A stretch of DNA of 64,000 bases from Flavobacteriaceae bacterium (GTDB lineage: Bacteria > Bacteroidota > Bacteroidia > Flavobacteriales > Flavobacteriaceae). The stretch spans positions 62,001-126,000 of the forward strand of contig JANQSO010000003.1 in the NCBI GenBank assembly GCA_028284005.1, in the 5' to 3' direction. Below are positions 18,086 through 25,895 of the stretch, piece after piece. The notes beneath the pieces were generated by a model. The model searched no databases, was not told the DNA's origin, and worked only from the letters and a program-made list of their open reading frames with translations. Position 1 is the stretch's first letter. Each line of letters starts with the position of its first letter. A program made the position numbers and the translations under genes.

Positions 18086-19300
18086 ATGAAAACAACTAAA
18101 CTATTCAAGTTATTTACGGCATTTTGCATGATGTTTCTTGTATCCATGAGCTATGGACAAGATGTTGGCGGAATTATAAAGCGTAAAGTTAAAAAGAGAG
18201 CTAAAAAGAAAATAGAAAAGACTGTAGATCAGGGATTGGATGTAATTGAAGGAAAAGATCCCAATGTAATTGGAGACGGCCCTTATGGTGAAGTGGTTGT
18301 AGTATCCAGGGATGCAACAGGGAAAAATATTCCTATTGCTAATTTCATTGATCCGGGAACCGCAATCTTCGTAGATGATTTCAATACCGAAAGGCCGGCG
18401 GAATATCCTTCCAAATGGACACAGATCAGAGGCTCGCTGGAAACCAACCAGATCATTGTTGGAGGCGAAAAAGACGGAGTGATACAGACCATATCAGGGA
18501 CAACCGACCTAAAACCTTCCATTAAAGGCGATAATTATTTGGGAAATTCTTTTAAAGTTGAAATGCAGGTATATTTTCATGAGAGAGGAAATGAAGCCTA
18601 TTATGTAAACCTTAAGAATTCAAATGTCGTTCACGGATCCCATAGCATTAGAATTAGTGGTGGTATTATGTGGAGTGGTTCCGACAACCTTTCAAGAATG
18701 CCGGGAGGGAACCCTCAGCCAGGCTGGCATACACTTCAAATTTCTTTCAATAATGGCCACCTGAAAGGATATTTGGACGGGGTAATGCTTGTCAACGATC
18801 CGGATATAAGCAGGCCGGGAGTTGAAAAGAAATCATTTACGCATTTAGAAGTAAATATTCTTTCACCTTCAATAACAAGCACGCCGCCTCTTAAACAAAT
18901 GGTCACTTATTTTGCCATAGGAGGGAAAGGACATACGTTGTATAACCGTCTTATAAATGAGGGCCGGTTGATCATGCATAATATTAATTTTGAAGTGAAT
19001 TCTTATACACTTACACCTAATTCTTACGCTGTTTTGGATCAATTAGTTACTATGCTTACAGAGCACTCGGAAGTAACACTGGGTATACACGGGCATACCG
19101 ATTCTGATGGCTCCAACAGCTTCAACCAGACGCTTTCAGAGAACAGGGCCAGATCTGTGATGGAGTATCTAACAAGAAAAGGAGTTAAAGCGAGTAGATT
19201 GACCAGTACCGGTTATGGTGAAGAAAAACCTATTGATACAAGCAACAGCGAAGCAGCAAAAGCTAAGAACCGAAGGGTAGAATTTGTCTTAAAACAATAA
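18086..19300 (+). CDS. OmpA-domain protein with LamG-like middle domain
   Basis: A 404-residue exported protein. A signal peptide (about 1-25, ending SMSYGQ) precedes a very basic stretch (IKRKVKKRAKKKIEKT, about 31-46). Residues 90-275 look like a concanavalin/LamG-type sandwich: FVDDFNTERPAEYPSKW opens it, and GWHTLQISFNNGHLKGYLDG is typical of these domains. The C-terminal OmpA domain (about 295-404) has GHTDSDGSNSFNQTLSENRA and KNRRVEFVLKQ, which bind peptidoglycan. It probably links the outer membrane or surface to the cell wall. The gene follows the LuxR-type regulator, with the shared box upstream, so it is a likely target. Confidence 0.85.
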   Translation: MKTTKLFKLFTAFCMMFLVSMSYGQDVGGIIKRKVKKRAKKKIEKTVDQGLDVIEGKDPNVIGDGPYGEVVVVSRDATGKNIPIANFIDPGTAIFVDDFNTERPAEYPSKWTQIRGSLETNQIIVGGEKDGVIQTISGTTDLKPSIKGDNYLGNSFKVEMQVYFHERGNEAYYVNLKNSNVVHGSHSIRISGGIMWSGSDNLSRMPGGNPQPGWHTLQISFNNGHLKGYLDGVMLVNDPDISRPGVEKKSFTHLEVNILSPSITSTPPLKQMVTYFAIGGKGHTLYNRLINEGRLIMHNINFEVNSYTLTPNSYAVLDQLVTMLTEHSEVTLGIHGHTDSDGSNSFNQTLSENRARSVMEYLTRKGVKASRLTSTGYGEEKPIDTSNSEAAKAKNRRVEFVLKQ

Positions 19301-19306
19301 ACCATT

Positions 19307-19338
19307 AAGAAAGAGGTTTTGGCCTCTTTCTTTTTTTT
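19307..19338 (+). terminator. Terminator after OmpA fusion gene
   Basis: AAGAAAGAGG (19307-19316) pairs with CCTCTTTCTT (19323-19332) over a 6-nt loop, followed by a T run. Confidence 0.85.
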
Positions 19339-19352
19339 AAAATGTAATTATT

Positions 19353-19808
19353 ATGAAGACTTTAAGATTTAACTATATAAGTGCAGCAATTTTGTTTTTG
19401 TGCTTCTTTATTACGGATCTGGCATATACACAAGTTTATCAATTCCCCAGCCAGGAAAGGGTTACAACCTTACTGGACCAGATAGATAGCTGTAAGAGCA
19501 TTATGGCAGAAACCGAAGCATTAATAGAAACAATGGAAGCAGATCCCGAATCGTATTCATTAGCGGAATACAATTCGGCAAAAAAACTCATAGACAGGGC
19601 AAAAGCATGTATTTATGCAAATAGGAAAGAGCTTGATTCAATCCGAAAAGAATATCCGGGTTGGTTCAACGAACCAAGTGTTTCTATGCCATTAGGCAAA
19701 GGAGAAACGATCACTCCAAGGCAACTGGAGCACAGATTGAGTGAAGTAGAAGCAAAGATCAAGCTTATATTATCAAGGATGGAAGCTATTTCTAAACCTA
19801 ATCATTAA
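19353..19808 (+). CDS. Small secreted coiled-coil protein
   Basis: A 151-residue protein with a signal peptide (about 10-27, AAILFLCFFITDLAYTQ). The mature part is almost all helix with heptad-like spacing: SQERVTTLLDQIDSCKSIMAETEALIE, then EYNSAKKLIDRAKACIYANRKELDSIRKE, and a second helix at EHRLSEVEAKIKLILSRMEAI. Two cysteines might pair. I do not recognise a family. It lies 15 nt after the terminator of the OmpA fusion gene, so read-through might still link them. Confidence 0.65.
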   Translation: MKTLRFNYISAAILFLCFFITDLAYTQVYQFPSQERVTTLLDQIDSCKSIMAETEALIETMEADPESYSLAEYNSAKKLIDRAKACIYANRKELDSIRKEYPGWFNEPSVSMPLGKGETITPRQLEHRLSEVEAKIKLILSRMEAISKPNH

Positions 19809-19894
19809 TATTTACTATGATAAGTCATATCTGTTACCACTGGTACTAGAATTGAGCTATTGAGCCATTTTTAGAATATAAATAGAAAAAACCG

Positions 19895-19923
19895 TTGTTA
19901 GGAAAGAAATAAGAGTACCTTTG
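19895..19923 (+). promoter_or_regulatory. Promoter of the cold shock gene
   Basis: TTG (19895-19897), an 18-nt spacer, then TACCTTTG (19916-19923), close to the Bacteroidota consensus. The leader to the ATG at 19949 would be short. Confidence 0.65.
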
Positions 19924-19948
19924 CAGCTTAATAATTTAATTTTATACA

Positions 19949-20140
19949 ATGCAAACAGGCACAGTAAAATTCTTCAACGATTCCAAAGGATTTGGTTTTA
20001 TCATTGAAGATGACACGAACAAAGAACACTTTGTACACATTTCAGGATTGATAGATGAGATCCGTGAAGACGACAAAGTAGAATTTGAACTTAAAGAAGG
20101 TAAAAAAGGATTAAACGCAGTAAACGTAAGAGTACTATAA
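19949..20140 (+). CDS. Cold shock domain protein (CspA family)
   Basis: A 63-residue single cold-shock domain, the usual length for this family. The RNA-binding motifs are KGFGFI (RNP1, about 13-18) and HFVHIS (RNP2, about 28-33). It starts with TGTVKFFNDSKGFG as in almost all Csp proteins. It binds single-stranded RNA and DNA as an RNA chaperone. It has its own promoter (19895-19923) and terminator (20166-20193). Flavobacterial genomes usually carry several, so cold induction cannot be assumed. Confidence 0.96.
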   Translation: MQTGTVKFFNDSKGFGFIIEDDTNKEHFVHISGLIDEIREDDKVEFELKEGKKGLNAVNVRVL

Positions 20141-20165
20141 TATAATTTTCTTTCACTTTTGAAGT

Positions 20166-20193
20166 AAAAAGCCCATCATACGATGGGCTTTTT
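20166..20193. terminator. Terminator of the cold shock gene, bidirectional
   Basis: AAAAAGCCCATC (20166-20177), loop ATAC, exact complement at 20182-20193. It also lies at the end of the convergent beta-helix lipoprotein gene. Confidence 0.9.
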
Positions 20194-20216
20194 ATGTTTA
20201 AGTATATATAGTTTTT

Positions 20217-21764
20217 TTAGCCTTCGTCATCAGGAAAGACGGTACTCTCATATGCTCCTGCATCAGATGGGTTCCCTCTGTTCGTCCCATTTAAGTCTAC
20301 TGGAACCGGAGGAGTTGTAGGTGTTATTCCTAAATTTTCTGCTGCAGAGGAACCACTTTCAATATTAAAGTTGTTCAATTCGGTATCCTGAAAAACCGGA
20401 TCCATATTCAGGGATACGTTCGTATACAGGCTCGTATTGTTAAAATCATAATTAGGGTCATCCACAAAGTCACCGTTAGGGTCCTCAAAACGAATTAAAC
20501 AGTTTGTGAAATTGAAATTAAATTGAACAGATGAATCCGGTGATTCGAAAAGTCCCAACTCACGCTGTTCATTTCCATAGATGATACAATTGTTAAAAGA
20601 AGCGTTTAAGTCTACTCCTTCGGTTTCATTTAAAAGGTTGTCCAACTGTACAGTTGAAAATGTACGGAAACTGTTCGTCCAGTAATTGGCAAATGTACAG
20701 TGATTAAAAGTATAAGTTCCGCCTATAGAACATGCAATAGCAGATTGCCCTGCATTATTGATTACTACATTTTCACCGTATATATTACCATTTCGGGCCA
20801 ATAACCCAACATTTGAACTATTATAGATCTGTACGTTTTCTAAAGTAAGGGTACGGTCGCCGTCATTACTATCCATTAGGATACCTGCGACATTATTTTT
20901 AATTGTAGTATAGCTAAATTCATTATTGGTGCTTCCTGCCCTCAACCAGATAGTACCCCATTGACCGGGTACTTCAGAGAAACTTGGCTCTAAACGGTCG
21001 CCTTCAAAAATAATTTCATTCTCCATGAGATCAGGGTCTGTACTAGGCAGGCCATTTGCTTTTATAGAGCCGGTATCTCTTACCAGAATACCACTATTGG
21101 CGTGAAAATGTACTCGTGCGCCGGGTTCTACTGTAAGAGTCTTACCTGCATCTACAGCGGCATAACCATATATTACATAGGGTTTTTCTTTTGTAAAGGT
21201 GAGTTCATTATTATCGAGAATAAAGCCTTCAATTAAGATTTCATCTCCGTTATCATCTGTACCAATACTAAGGGTTTCAAAAATACCATTGCCCAGATCT
21301 TCCGGGAACAGGAACACCGCGTCCTGTACAAGCGTAACCAATTCTACTTTTTGTTCATTGCCTCCACTGTCAAACAGGATCTGGTCGGTATATAAGAAGG
21401 CATTATCCGGATTAGGATAATTAGTGATATCTATGGTGGTTTCAACAAAGATGAAGATACTATCTTTCGCCAGGACCTGAATATTTTCAAAGGTCTTCCC
21501 CGGAATTCCATCTACATTAAGCCTGTAATTAGAATCCTCCCCATCTCCTAAACGAACTGTCGGAATGTTAATGTCTTCATCACTTCGGTTATAGACCTTC
21601 AAATTATAAGTGCTGGAGCCTATGTTGGTAAAAATAGTGTCCAGATAGACAGTATCTCTTGAGAATTCCAGATTTCCGGTACTGGGAACACTTTCAAAAT
21701 CATTTCTGCAGGAACTCCATAAAACAAGACACGCTGCAAGTGCCAATCCATATAAATACTTCAT
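20217..21764 (-). CDS. Lipoprotein with right-handed parallel beta-helix
   Basis: A 515-residue lipoprotein (lipobox LWSSCRND, Cys19). Residues 30-145 are an Ig-like domain (LEFSRDTVYLDTIFTNIGSSTYNLKVYNRS) like those that regularly precede a helix in Bacteroidota surface proteins. Residues 200-480 look like a parallel beta-helix of pectate-lyase type: LTVEPGARVHFHANSGILV, TTIKNNVAGILMDSN, LENVQIYNSSNVGLLARNG, and FNHCTFANYW. The end GTNRGNPSDAGAYES is a common close for such helices. No catalytic residues are evident, so it may bind a glycan or act as a structural surface protein. Confidence 0.8.
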   Translation of the reverse strand: MKYLYGLALAACLVLWSSCRNDFESVPSTGNLEFSRDTVYLDTIFTNIGSSTYNLKVYNRSDEDINIPTVRLGDGEDSNYRLNVDGIPGKTFENIQVLAKDSIFIFVETTIDITNYPNPDNAFLYTDQILFDSGGNEQKVELVTLVQDAVFLFPEDLGNGIFETLSIGTDDNGDEILIEGFILDNNELTFTKEKPYVIYGYAAVDAGKTLTVEPGARVHFHANSGILVRDTGSIKANGLPSTDPDLMENEIIFEGDRLEPSFSEVPGQWGTIWLRAGSTNNEFSYTTIKNNVAGILMDSNDGDRTLTLENVQIYNSSNVGLLARNGNIYGENVVINNAGQSAIACSIGGTYTFNHCTFANYWTNSFRTFSTVQLDNLLNETEGVDLNASFNNCIIYGNEQRELGLFESPDSSVQFNFNFTNCLIRFEDPNGDFVDDPNYDFNNTSLYTNVSLNMDPVFQDTELNNFNIESGSSAAENLGITPTTPPVPVDLNGTNRGNPSDAGAYESTVFPDDEG

Positions 21765-21905
21765 TCAGGTAAATTTTCGGTAAAAATATAACTTTTTATG
21801 AAGCATATTATTGTTAATGCAAGAAGTTTTTAATAAGTAACAGAAGCAAGCTATACAGAGGGGTTTTATAAAAATGAATTGAGGCAGCACCAACATTTTA
21901 AAAAT

Positions 21906-21957
21906 ATTTAGCAAAAAAGCTAAATTTATTTTGTATTATTTAGCTAAAATGCTAAAT
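21906..21957. promoter_or_regulatory. Tandem operators of the ArsR-family regulator
   Basis: Two copies of ATTTAGC-N6-GCTAAAT, at 21906-21925 and 21938-21957, start exactly 32 bp apart (about three helical turns). Each is palindromic, and both are followed by TTA. They lie directly before the ArsR-type gene. Confidence 0.75.
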
Positions 21958-21978
21958 TTAACCGATATTACTTTTAGA

Positions 21979-22272
21979 ATGAAAAGTTTAGCAGAAAAGC
22001 AACTCGAAGAATTTGATAAAGTATTTAAAGCTCTGGCTCATCCAACAAGGAGGCATATACTTGTTGTCTTGAGGTCGAGAGGCGATAAAATGCCGGCAGG
22101 CGATATTGTCAATGCGTTTAGTTATAAATGGCCAACGGTGACCAGGCACTTACAGCAATTAGAGCGGGCAGGTATTATAACTGTGACAAAAAAGGGAACA
22201 CAGAACCTTTATGAGCTCAACAGGGAAATGATGACCCAAATTCTTGAGAATTGGATTAAGTGGTTTAATTAA
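21979..22272 (+). CDS. ArsR/SmtB-family winged-helix repressor
   Basis: A 97-residue regulator (start at the ATG 21979). The fold is standard ArsR: FKALAHPTRRHILVVLRSRG opens the domain, the recognition helix is in YKWPTVTRHLQQLERAG, and the wing is IITVTKKGTQNLYEL. No cysteine is present, so it is not a classical metal sensor; it resembles the SdpR-type group. I prefer the ATG at 21979 to the TTG at 21931 or ATG at 21949, because those lie inside the second operator. It leads an operon with the next two genes. Confidence 0.85.
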   Translation: MKSLAEKQLEEFDKVFKALAHPTRRHILVVLRSRGDKMPAGDIVNAFSYKWPTVTRHLQQLERAGIITVTKKGTQNLYELNREMMTQILENWIKWFN

Positions 22273-22284
22273 AAAGATATAGAA

Positions 22285-22617
22285 ATGAACAGTAACAATT
22301 TTGCAATGCCTATGTATAAGGCTACCAGCGAAGAGAATCATAAAAAATTGATTGATATTTTGAAAAGGCACATACCAACCTTGAGGAAATATGAGTTGAT
22401 TGACGATGGTCCTGCTTATATGCTACAATCGGAAGATGGTACAATAATAGAAACTTTCGAATGGAAAGATCAAAAGGCCAAAGAAGTAGCTCATGAACAT
22501 CCGGCCATAAGGATGATCTGGGGAGAAATGGAAGGTATTTGCGATTTCCCTTCTTTGAGTGACCTCCCGGAATCCAAAACCAGATTTCCAAACTTTAAGG
22601 TATTGGAAAAATATTGA
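22285..22617 (+). CDS. Small protein, ArsR operon
   Basis: A 110-residue cytoplasmic protein. The segment HKKLIDILKRHIPTLRKYELIDDGPAYMLQSEDGTIIETFEWKD, followed by AHEHPAIRMIWGEMEGICDF, resembles dimeric alpha-beta barrel (ABM-like) small proteins, but I cannot assign a family. It starts 12 nt after the regulator and ends one base before the YjbR-like gene, so it belongs to the repressor's operon and probably responds to the same unknown signal. Confidence 0.65.
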   Translation: MNSNNFAMPMYKATSEENHKKLIDILKRHIPTLRKYELIDDGPAYMLQSEDGTIIETFEWKDQKAKEVAHEHPAIRMIWGEMEGICDFPSLSDLPESKTRFPNFKVLEKY

Positions 22618-22618
22618 T

Positions 22619-22975
22619 ATGAACATTGAAGTTATAACAAATATTTGCAACAATTTAAGTGCAGTCACGAGCGATATAAAGTGGGAAGATCATTTGTGCT
22701 TCAATATTGTTGATAAGATGTTCTTTATAGTATCTCTTGAAAATATCCCTACAACAGCGTCGTTTAAGGCCAGCGATGAGGATTTCGCTTTTTTAACTTC
22801 TCAAAATGGTTTTAAACCGGCTCCTTATTTGGGAAGGTATAAGTGGATACACATAGATGATATCAACAGATTGACCAGGGAAGAATGGACAATATATATT
22901 GAAAAGTCCTATGCTTTGATCGTTTCCAAATTGCCTAAAAAAGTGAGGGAGTCTTTAAAAGAAGGAAAAAATTAA
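22619..22975 (+). CDS. MmcQ/YjbR family protein
   Basis: A 118-residue protein with the YjbR/MmcQ pattern: a helix with LSAVTSDIKWEDHLCFNIVDKMFFIV, a sheet with ASFKASDEDFAFLTSQNGFKPAPYLGRYKWIHI, then a C-terminal helix pair ending SLKEGKN. Members have a CyaY-like fold and are called DNA-binding, but their role is unclear. The ATG at 22619 overlaps nothing and follows the previous stop by one base; the upstream in-frame start at 22559 would sit inside the preceding gene. Third gene of the ArsR operon. Confidence 0.78.
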   Translation: MNIEVITNICNNLSAVTSDIKWEDHLCFNIVDKMFFIVSLENIPTTASFKASDEDFAFLTSQNGFKPAPYLGRYKWIHIDDINRLTREEWTIYIEKSYALIVSKLPKKVRESLKEGKN

Positions 22976-22993
22976 TGTACTTCAAAAGCCAAG

Positions 22994-24049
22994 CTATTTT
23001 TCTACTATTTCAACTTTAAAGAGCTTGTCCCAGTTCTTCCCGGTGACATAGATTATATTTTTTTCTCCCTTATAGGCAATACCATTTAATACGTTTAATT
23101 TTTCATGCTGAGTTACTTCATCCTTTAATCCTTTAAAATTGATGACCCCTTCTACGGCGCCCGTGGCAGGGTCTACGATCGCGACAGCATCTCTTTCGTA
23201 AATATTGGCATAGATCTTTCCTTCTACCCATTCCAACTCATTTACGCTTTTAATCTTACTGGTGTTGGTATAGATCTCTATATAGTCCTCTTCGGCAAGT
23301 GTTTCGGCATTGAGTGTCCAGATCTTTTCGGTACCGTCACTTTTATAAATTACAGAACCGTTGTTACACAGTCCCCAACCTTCCTGGCTTTTTCCGTAAA
23401 CAAAGGTTCCCTTTCTTTCAAGAGAATTAAGGTCATAGATAAATCCGGTTTTTTCTCTCCAGGTAAGTTGATAGATCTTATTGTTAAAAATGGTGAGTCC
23501 TTCTCCGAAGAATTGATCGGCTAGCGGTATTTTTTGTATAACCTCGCCACTGGTATAATTGGTCTTGCGTAACGATGATGATTTGTATTGCCCGGTACTT
23601 TCATATAAAGTATCGTTTGCAAATTCCAGCCCCTGTGTATATGCCTCTATATCGTGAGGGTAGGTCTCCAGTATGTTATAAGTATATAATTTTGGCTTTA
23701 TGGATGAGACAAGGGTGAGTTCTTTAGAGATAGAATACGCAGTACCATCAGCCATAATTGAAGCGGTAAGGTTTCTTTTTCCAACTTTTTTGTTGGACAG
23801 GTTTATGGATGTCTCATTGTTTCCACTATCTGTAGCTATTTTTTCATCATCGATCGAATAGGTGACAGACTCAATACTTTTATTCTTCTTGTTTTTTACT
23901 GAAACAATAATGGTTTCAGAATTGCTATATATTTTTTTCGCGTTTTTAATTTCTATGGAAAAAAGATCTTTATGGCTTTCGGAATTACTTCCGCAACCGA
24001 CTGCAAAAAGGACTAATGCGGTAACTATTACTATGTTATAAATTTTCAT
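22994..24049 (-). CDS. Glutaminyl-peptide cyclotransferase (glutamine cyclotransferase family), lipoprotein
   Basis: A 351-residue lipoprotein (lipobox LFAVGCGS, Cys19). After an Ig-like stretch (about 30-115) comes a five-bladed beta-propeller of the plant/bacterial glutamine cyclotransferase family: YPHDIEAYTQGLEF (about 148-160), LYESTGQYKSSSLR, FFGEGLTIFNNKIYQLTWRE, GWGLCNNGSVIYKSDGT, and VNELEWVEGKIYANI. The enzyme turns N-terminal glutamine into pyroglutamate. It is presumably in the periplasm or outer membrane and modifies secreted proteins or peptides. It is divergent from the SRP RNA gene. Confidence 0.9.
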   Translation of the reverse strand: MKIYNIVIVTALVLFAVGCGSNSESHKDLFSIEIKNAKKIYSNSETIIVSVKNKKNKSIESVTYSIDDEKIATDSGNNETSINLSNKKVGKRNLTASIMADGTAYSISKELTLVSSIKPKLYTYNILETYPHDIEAYTQGLEFANDTLYESTGQYKSSSLRKTNYTSGEVIQKIPLADQFFGEGLTIFNNKIYQLTWREKTGFIYDLNSLERKGTFVYGKSQEGWGLCNNGSVIYKSDGTEKIWTLNAETLAEEDYIEIYTNTSKIKSVNELEWVEGKIYANIYERDAVAIVDPATGAVEGVINFKGLKDEVTQHEKLNVLNGIAYKGEKNIIYVTGKNWDKLFKVEIVEK

Positions 24050-24104
24050 GGATTCTTTTCAAATTTCCGGCAAGATATTTATTATAATCTAGAACTAAAA
24101 ATCA

Positions 24105-24134
24105 TTGTGAAATCTACAAATTGCCGTATATTTG
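24105..24134 (+). promoter_or_regulatory. Promoter of the SRP RNA
   Basis: TTG (24105-24107), 19-nt spacer, TATATTTG (24127-24134): a full match to the Bacteroidota consensus. It places the transcription start at about 24139-24141, right where the RNA stem begins. Confidence 0.8.
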
Positions 24135-24138
24135 CACC

Positions 24139-24241
24139 GGCAAGTCCTACACAACCAGCTCCTGTTGAATCCCCCAGGGCGGGAACGCAGCAAGGGTATA
24201 CGGTCGTAGCGGTGTGATGTAGGTAGCTTGCCATTTTTTTT
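24139..24241 (+). ncRNA. ffs: Signal recognition particle RNA, small bacterial type
   Basis: The mature hairpin runs from GGCAAG (24139-24144) to CTTGCC (24227-24232), which pair. The next helix pairs CCTACA (24146-24151) with TGTAGG (24218-24223), and CACAACC pairs with GGTGTG. The apical region carries the conserved SRP core CCCCAGGGCGGGAACGCAGC with a GGAA tetraloop that binds Ffh. A T run at 24234-24241 is the terminator. It guides ribosomes making membrane proteins, together with Ffh and FtsY. The length of about 95 nt fits the 4.5S type. Confidence 0.93.
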
Positions 24242-24304
24242 GCACTAAATTCTGGTTTTGCCATCATTTTCTTATCACAATTTGGAAAAGTAATAGTGTA
24301 ACCG

Positions 24305-24312
24305 CATCTTTG
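24305..24312 (+). promoter_or_regulatory. -7 element of the SDR gene
   Basis: CATCTTTG differs from TAnnTTTG at the first base and ends 19 nt before the ATG at 24332. Confidence 0.4.
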
Positions 24313-24331
24313 TCTATCGCAAGTAAAAATT

Positions 24332-25141
24332 ATGTCTAAAGTCGTCTTAATTACAGGGGGTTCTTCAGGGATTGGAAAAGCCATTGGTGAATACCTTACT
24401 GAAAAAGGACTAATAGTCTACGGAACCAGCCGCAACCCCGAAAGACATATGGATACCTGCAAATTCTCTTTACTGAAAATGGATGTGATCATACCCGAAT
24501 CTGTTGCCGAAGCAGTTTCAGAGGTCATAACAAAGGAAGGTAGAATAGATGTGGTAATAAACAATGCCGGTGTTGGAATTACAGGCCCAATTGAAGAAAC
24601 ACCCAATCCTGAAATCAAGAAAGCATTTGATACTAACTTATATGGCCCTATCAATGTAATGAAAGCAGTGTTGCCATATATGCGTGAGCAAAGAAGCGGG
24701 CATATTTTGAACATAACCTCTATTGCCGGTTATATGGGATTGCCGTATCGTGGGATCTATAGTGCAACGAAGGCAGCTCTGGAGATCACTACCGAGGCCT
24801 TTAGAATGGAAACGCTGCAATTTGGAATACAAATGACCAATATTGCCCCCGGCGACTTTGCCACCAATATAGCTGCCGGACGCTATCATGCACCAGTGTT
24901 GGAAGATTCACCCTATAAAGACGCCTATGGCAATACACTTACCATGATGAACGAGCATGTGGATCATGGTGAGGATCCCAGGAAAATGGCAGAGGTAGTA
25001 TACCGGATCATTAAAACAAAAAACCCGCGAATTCATTATAAAGTGGGGGCATTTCTACAAAAAATATCGATCGTTCTAAAAAGGATCTTACCGGATAAGT
25101 TGTATGAAAGAATGCTTATGAACCATTACAAATTGAAGTAG
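24332..25141 (+). CDS. Short-chain dehydrogenase/reductase
   Basis: A 269-residue classical SDR. The nucleotide-binding motif TGGSSGIG (about 8-15) is followed by NNAGVGI, then [25 protein letters not shown] with the Ser/Tyr/Lys catalytic triad in SI...[15 protein letters not shown] follows in the usual place. The lack of a Walker-type insertion and the long C-terminus (about 200-269, with [24 protein letters not shown]) resemble the RDH/retSDR-like subgroup. The substrate cannot be read from sequence. It stands alone between the SRP RNA gene and the aldolase gene. Confidence 0.9.
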   Translation: MSKVVLITGGSSGIGKAIGEYLTEKGLIVYGTSRNPERHMDTCKFSLLKMDVIIPESVAEAVSEVITKEGRIDVVINNAGVGITGPIEETPNPEIKKAFDTNLYGPINVMKAVLPYMREQRSGHILNITSIAGYMGLPYRGIYSATKAALEITTEAFRMETLQFGIQMTNIAPGDFATNIAAGRYHAPVLEDSPYKDAYGNTLTMMNEHVDHGEDPRKMAEVVYRIIKTKNPRIHYKVGAFLQKISIVLKRILPDKLYERMLMNHYKLK

Positions 25142-25205
25142 GTTATTAACAGCTTTTATTTGGAAACTTTTTCAAACAAAGGTTTCAAACAGATTCAATC
25201 TTACG

Positions 25206-25213
25206 TACTTTTG
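25206..25213 (+). promoter_or_regulatory. -7 element of the small transaldolase gene
   Basis: TACTTTTG, an exact TAnnTTTG match, ends 28 nt before the ATG at 25242. Confidence 0.6.
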
Positions 25214-25241
25214 CCAAAACAAGAAACGAAAACCTCATTGT

Positions 25242-25895
25242 ATGAAATTCTTTATTGATACCGCAAACTTAGATCAAATACGTGAAGCACAGAATTTAGG
25301 TGTGCTGGACGGCGTAACTACAAATCCTTCATTAATGGCAAAAGAAGGAATTACCGGGCGTAACAATATATTGAAACATTATGTAGACATCTGTAATATT
25401 GTAGATGGAGATGTTTCTGCTGAAGTGATCGCGACCGATTTTGAAGGTATTATTAAAGAAGGGGAGGAACTGGCCGAACTGCATGAGCAGATCGTTGTAA
25501 AGGTCCCAATGATCAAAGAAGGGGTAAAAGCGATAAAATATTTTACAGATAATGGAATTCGTACCAATTGTACGTTGGTCTTCTCTGCCGGGCAGGCATT
25601 ATTGGCGGCAAAGGCGGGAGCAACCTATGTTTCTCCTTTTATCGGGAGGCTGGACGATATATCCACAGATGGCTTAAACCTCATTGCGGAGATCCGTTTG
25701 ATCTATGATAATTATGGCTATGATACGCAGATCCTGGCTGCTTCGGTGCGCCATACAATGCATGTTTTGGAATGTGCTAAGATTGGATCGGATGTGATGA
25801 CGGGCCCTTTGTCTTCCATAGAAGGCTTATTGAAGCACCCTTTAACCGATATCGGTCTGGAAAAGTTTTTGGCAGATTACAAAAAAGGGAATTAA
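25242..25895 (+). CDS. fsa: Small transaldolase / fructose-6-phosphate aldolase family
   Basis: A 217-residue single-domain class I aldolase of the TalC/FSA type. It starts [13 protein letters not shown], with [13 protein letters not shown] after. The Schiff-base lysine is in EQIVVKVPM (Lys87). [32 protein letters not shown] closes the barrel. Members act as transaldolase in the pentose phosphate pathway or cleave fructose 6-phosphate to dihydroxyacetone and glyceraldehyde 3-phosphate; sequence does not separate these with certainty. The symbol reflects family only. Its stop shares TTAA with the convergent lipoprotein gene. Confidence 0.9.
   Translation: MKFFIDTANLDQIREAQNLGVLDGVTTNPSLMAKEGITGRNNILKHYVDICNIVDGDVSAEVIATDFEGIIKEGEELAELHEQIVVKVPMIKEGVKAIKYFTDNGIRTNCTLVFSAGQALLAAKAGATYVSPFIGRLDDISTDGLNLIAEIRLIYDNYGYDTQILAASVRHTMHVLECAKIGSDVMTGPLSSIEGLLKHPLTDIGLEKFLADYKKGN

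Noticed and set aside
19835-19845. TACCACTGGTA short palindrome between genes
   Set aside because: At 11 bp with 5-bp arms it is too short to be convincing and sits far from either start.
21931-21978. Upstream TTG and ATG starts for the ArsR-type gene
   Set aside because: Both lie within the second operator copy; the ATG at 21979 gives the standard ArsR N-terminus.
24082-24384. A 100-codon open frame on the minus strand
   Set aside because: It overlaps the SRP RNA gene and the start of the SDR gene, and reads as low-complexity non-protein sequence.
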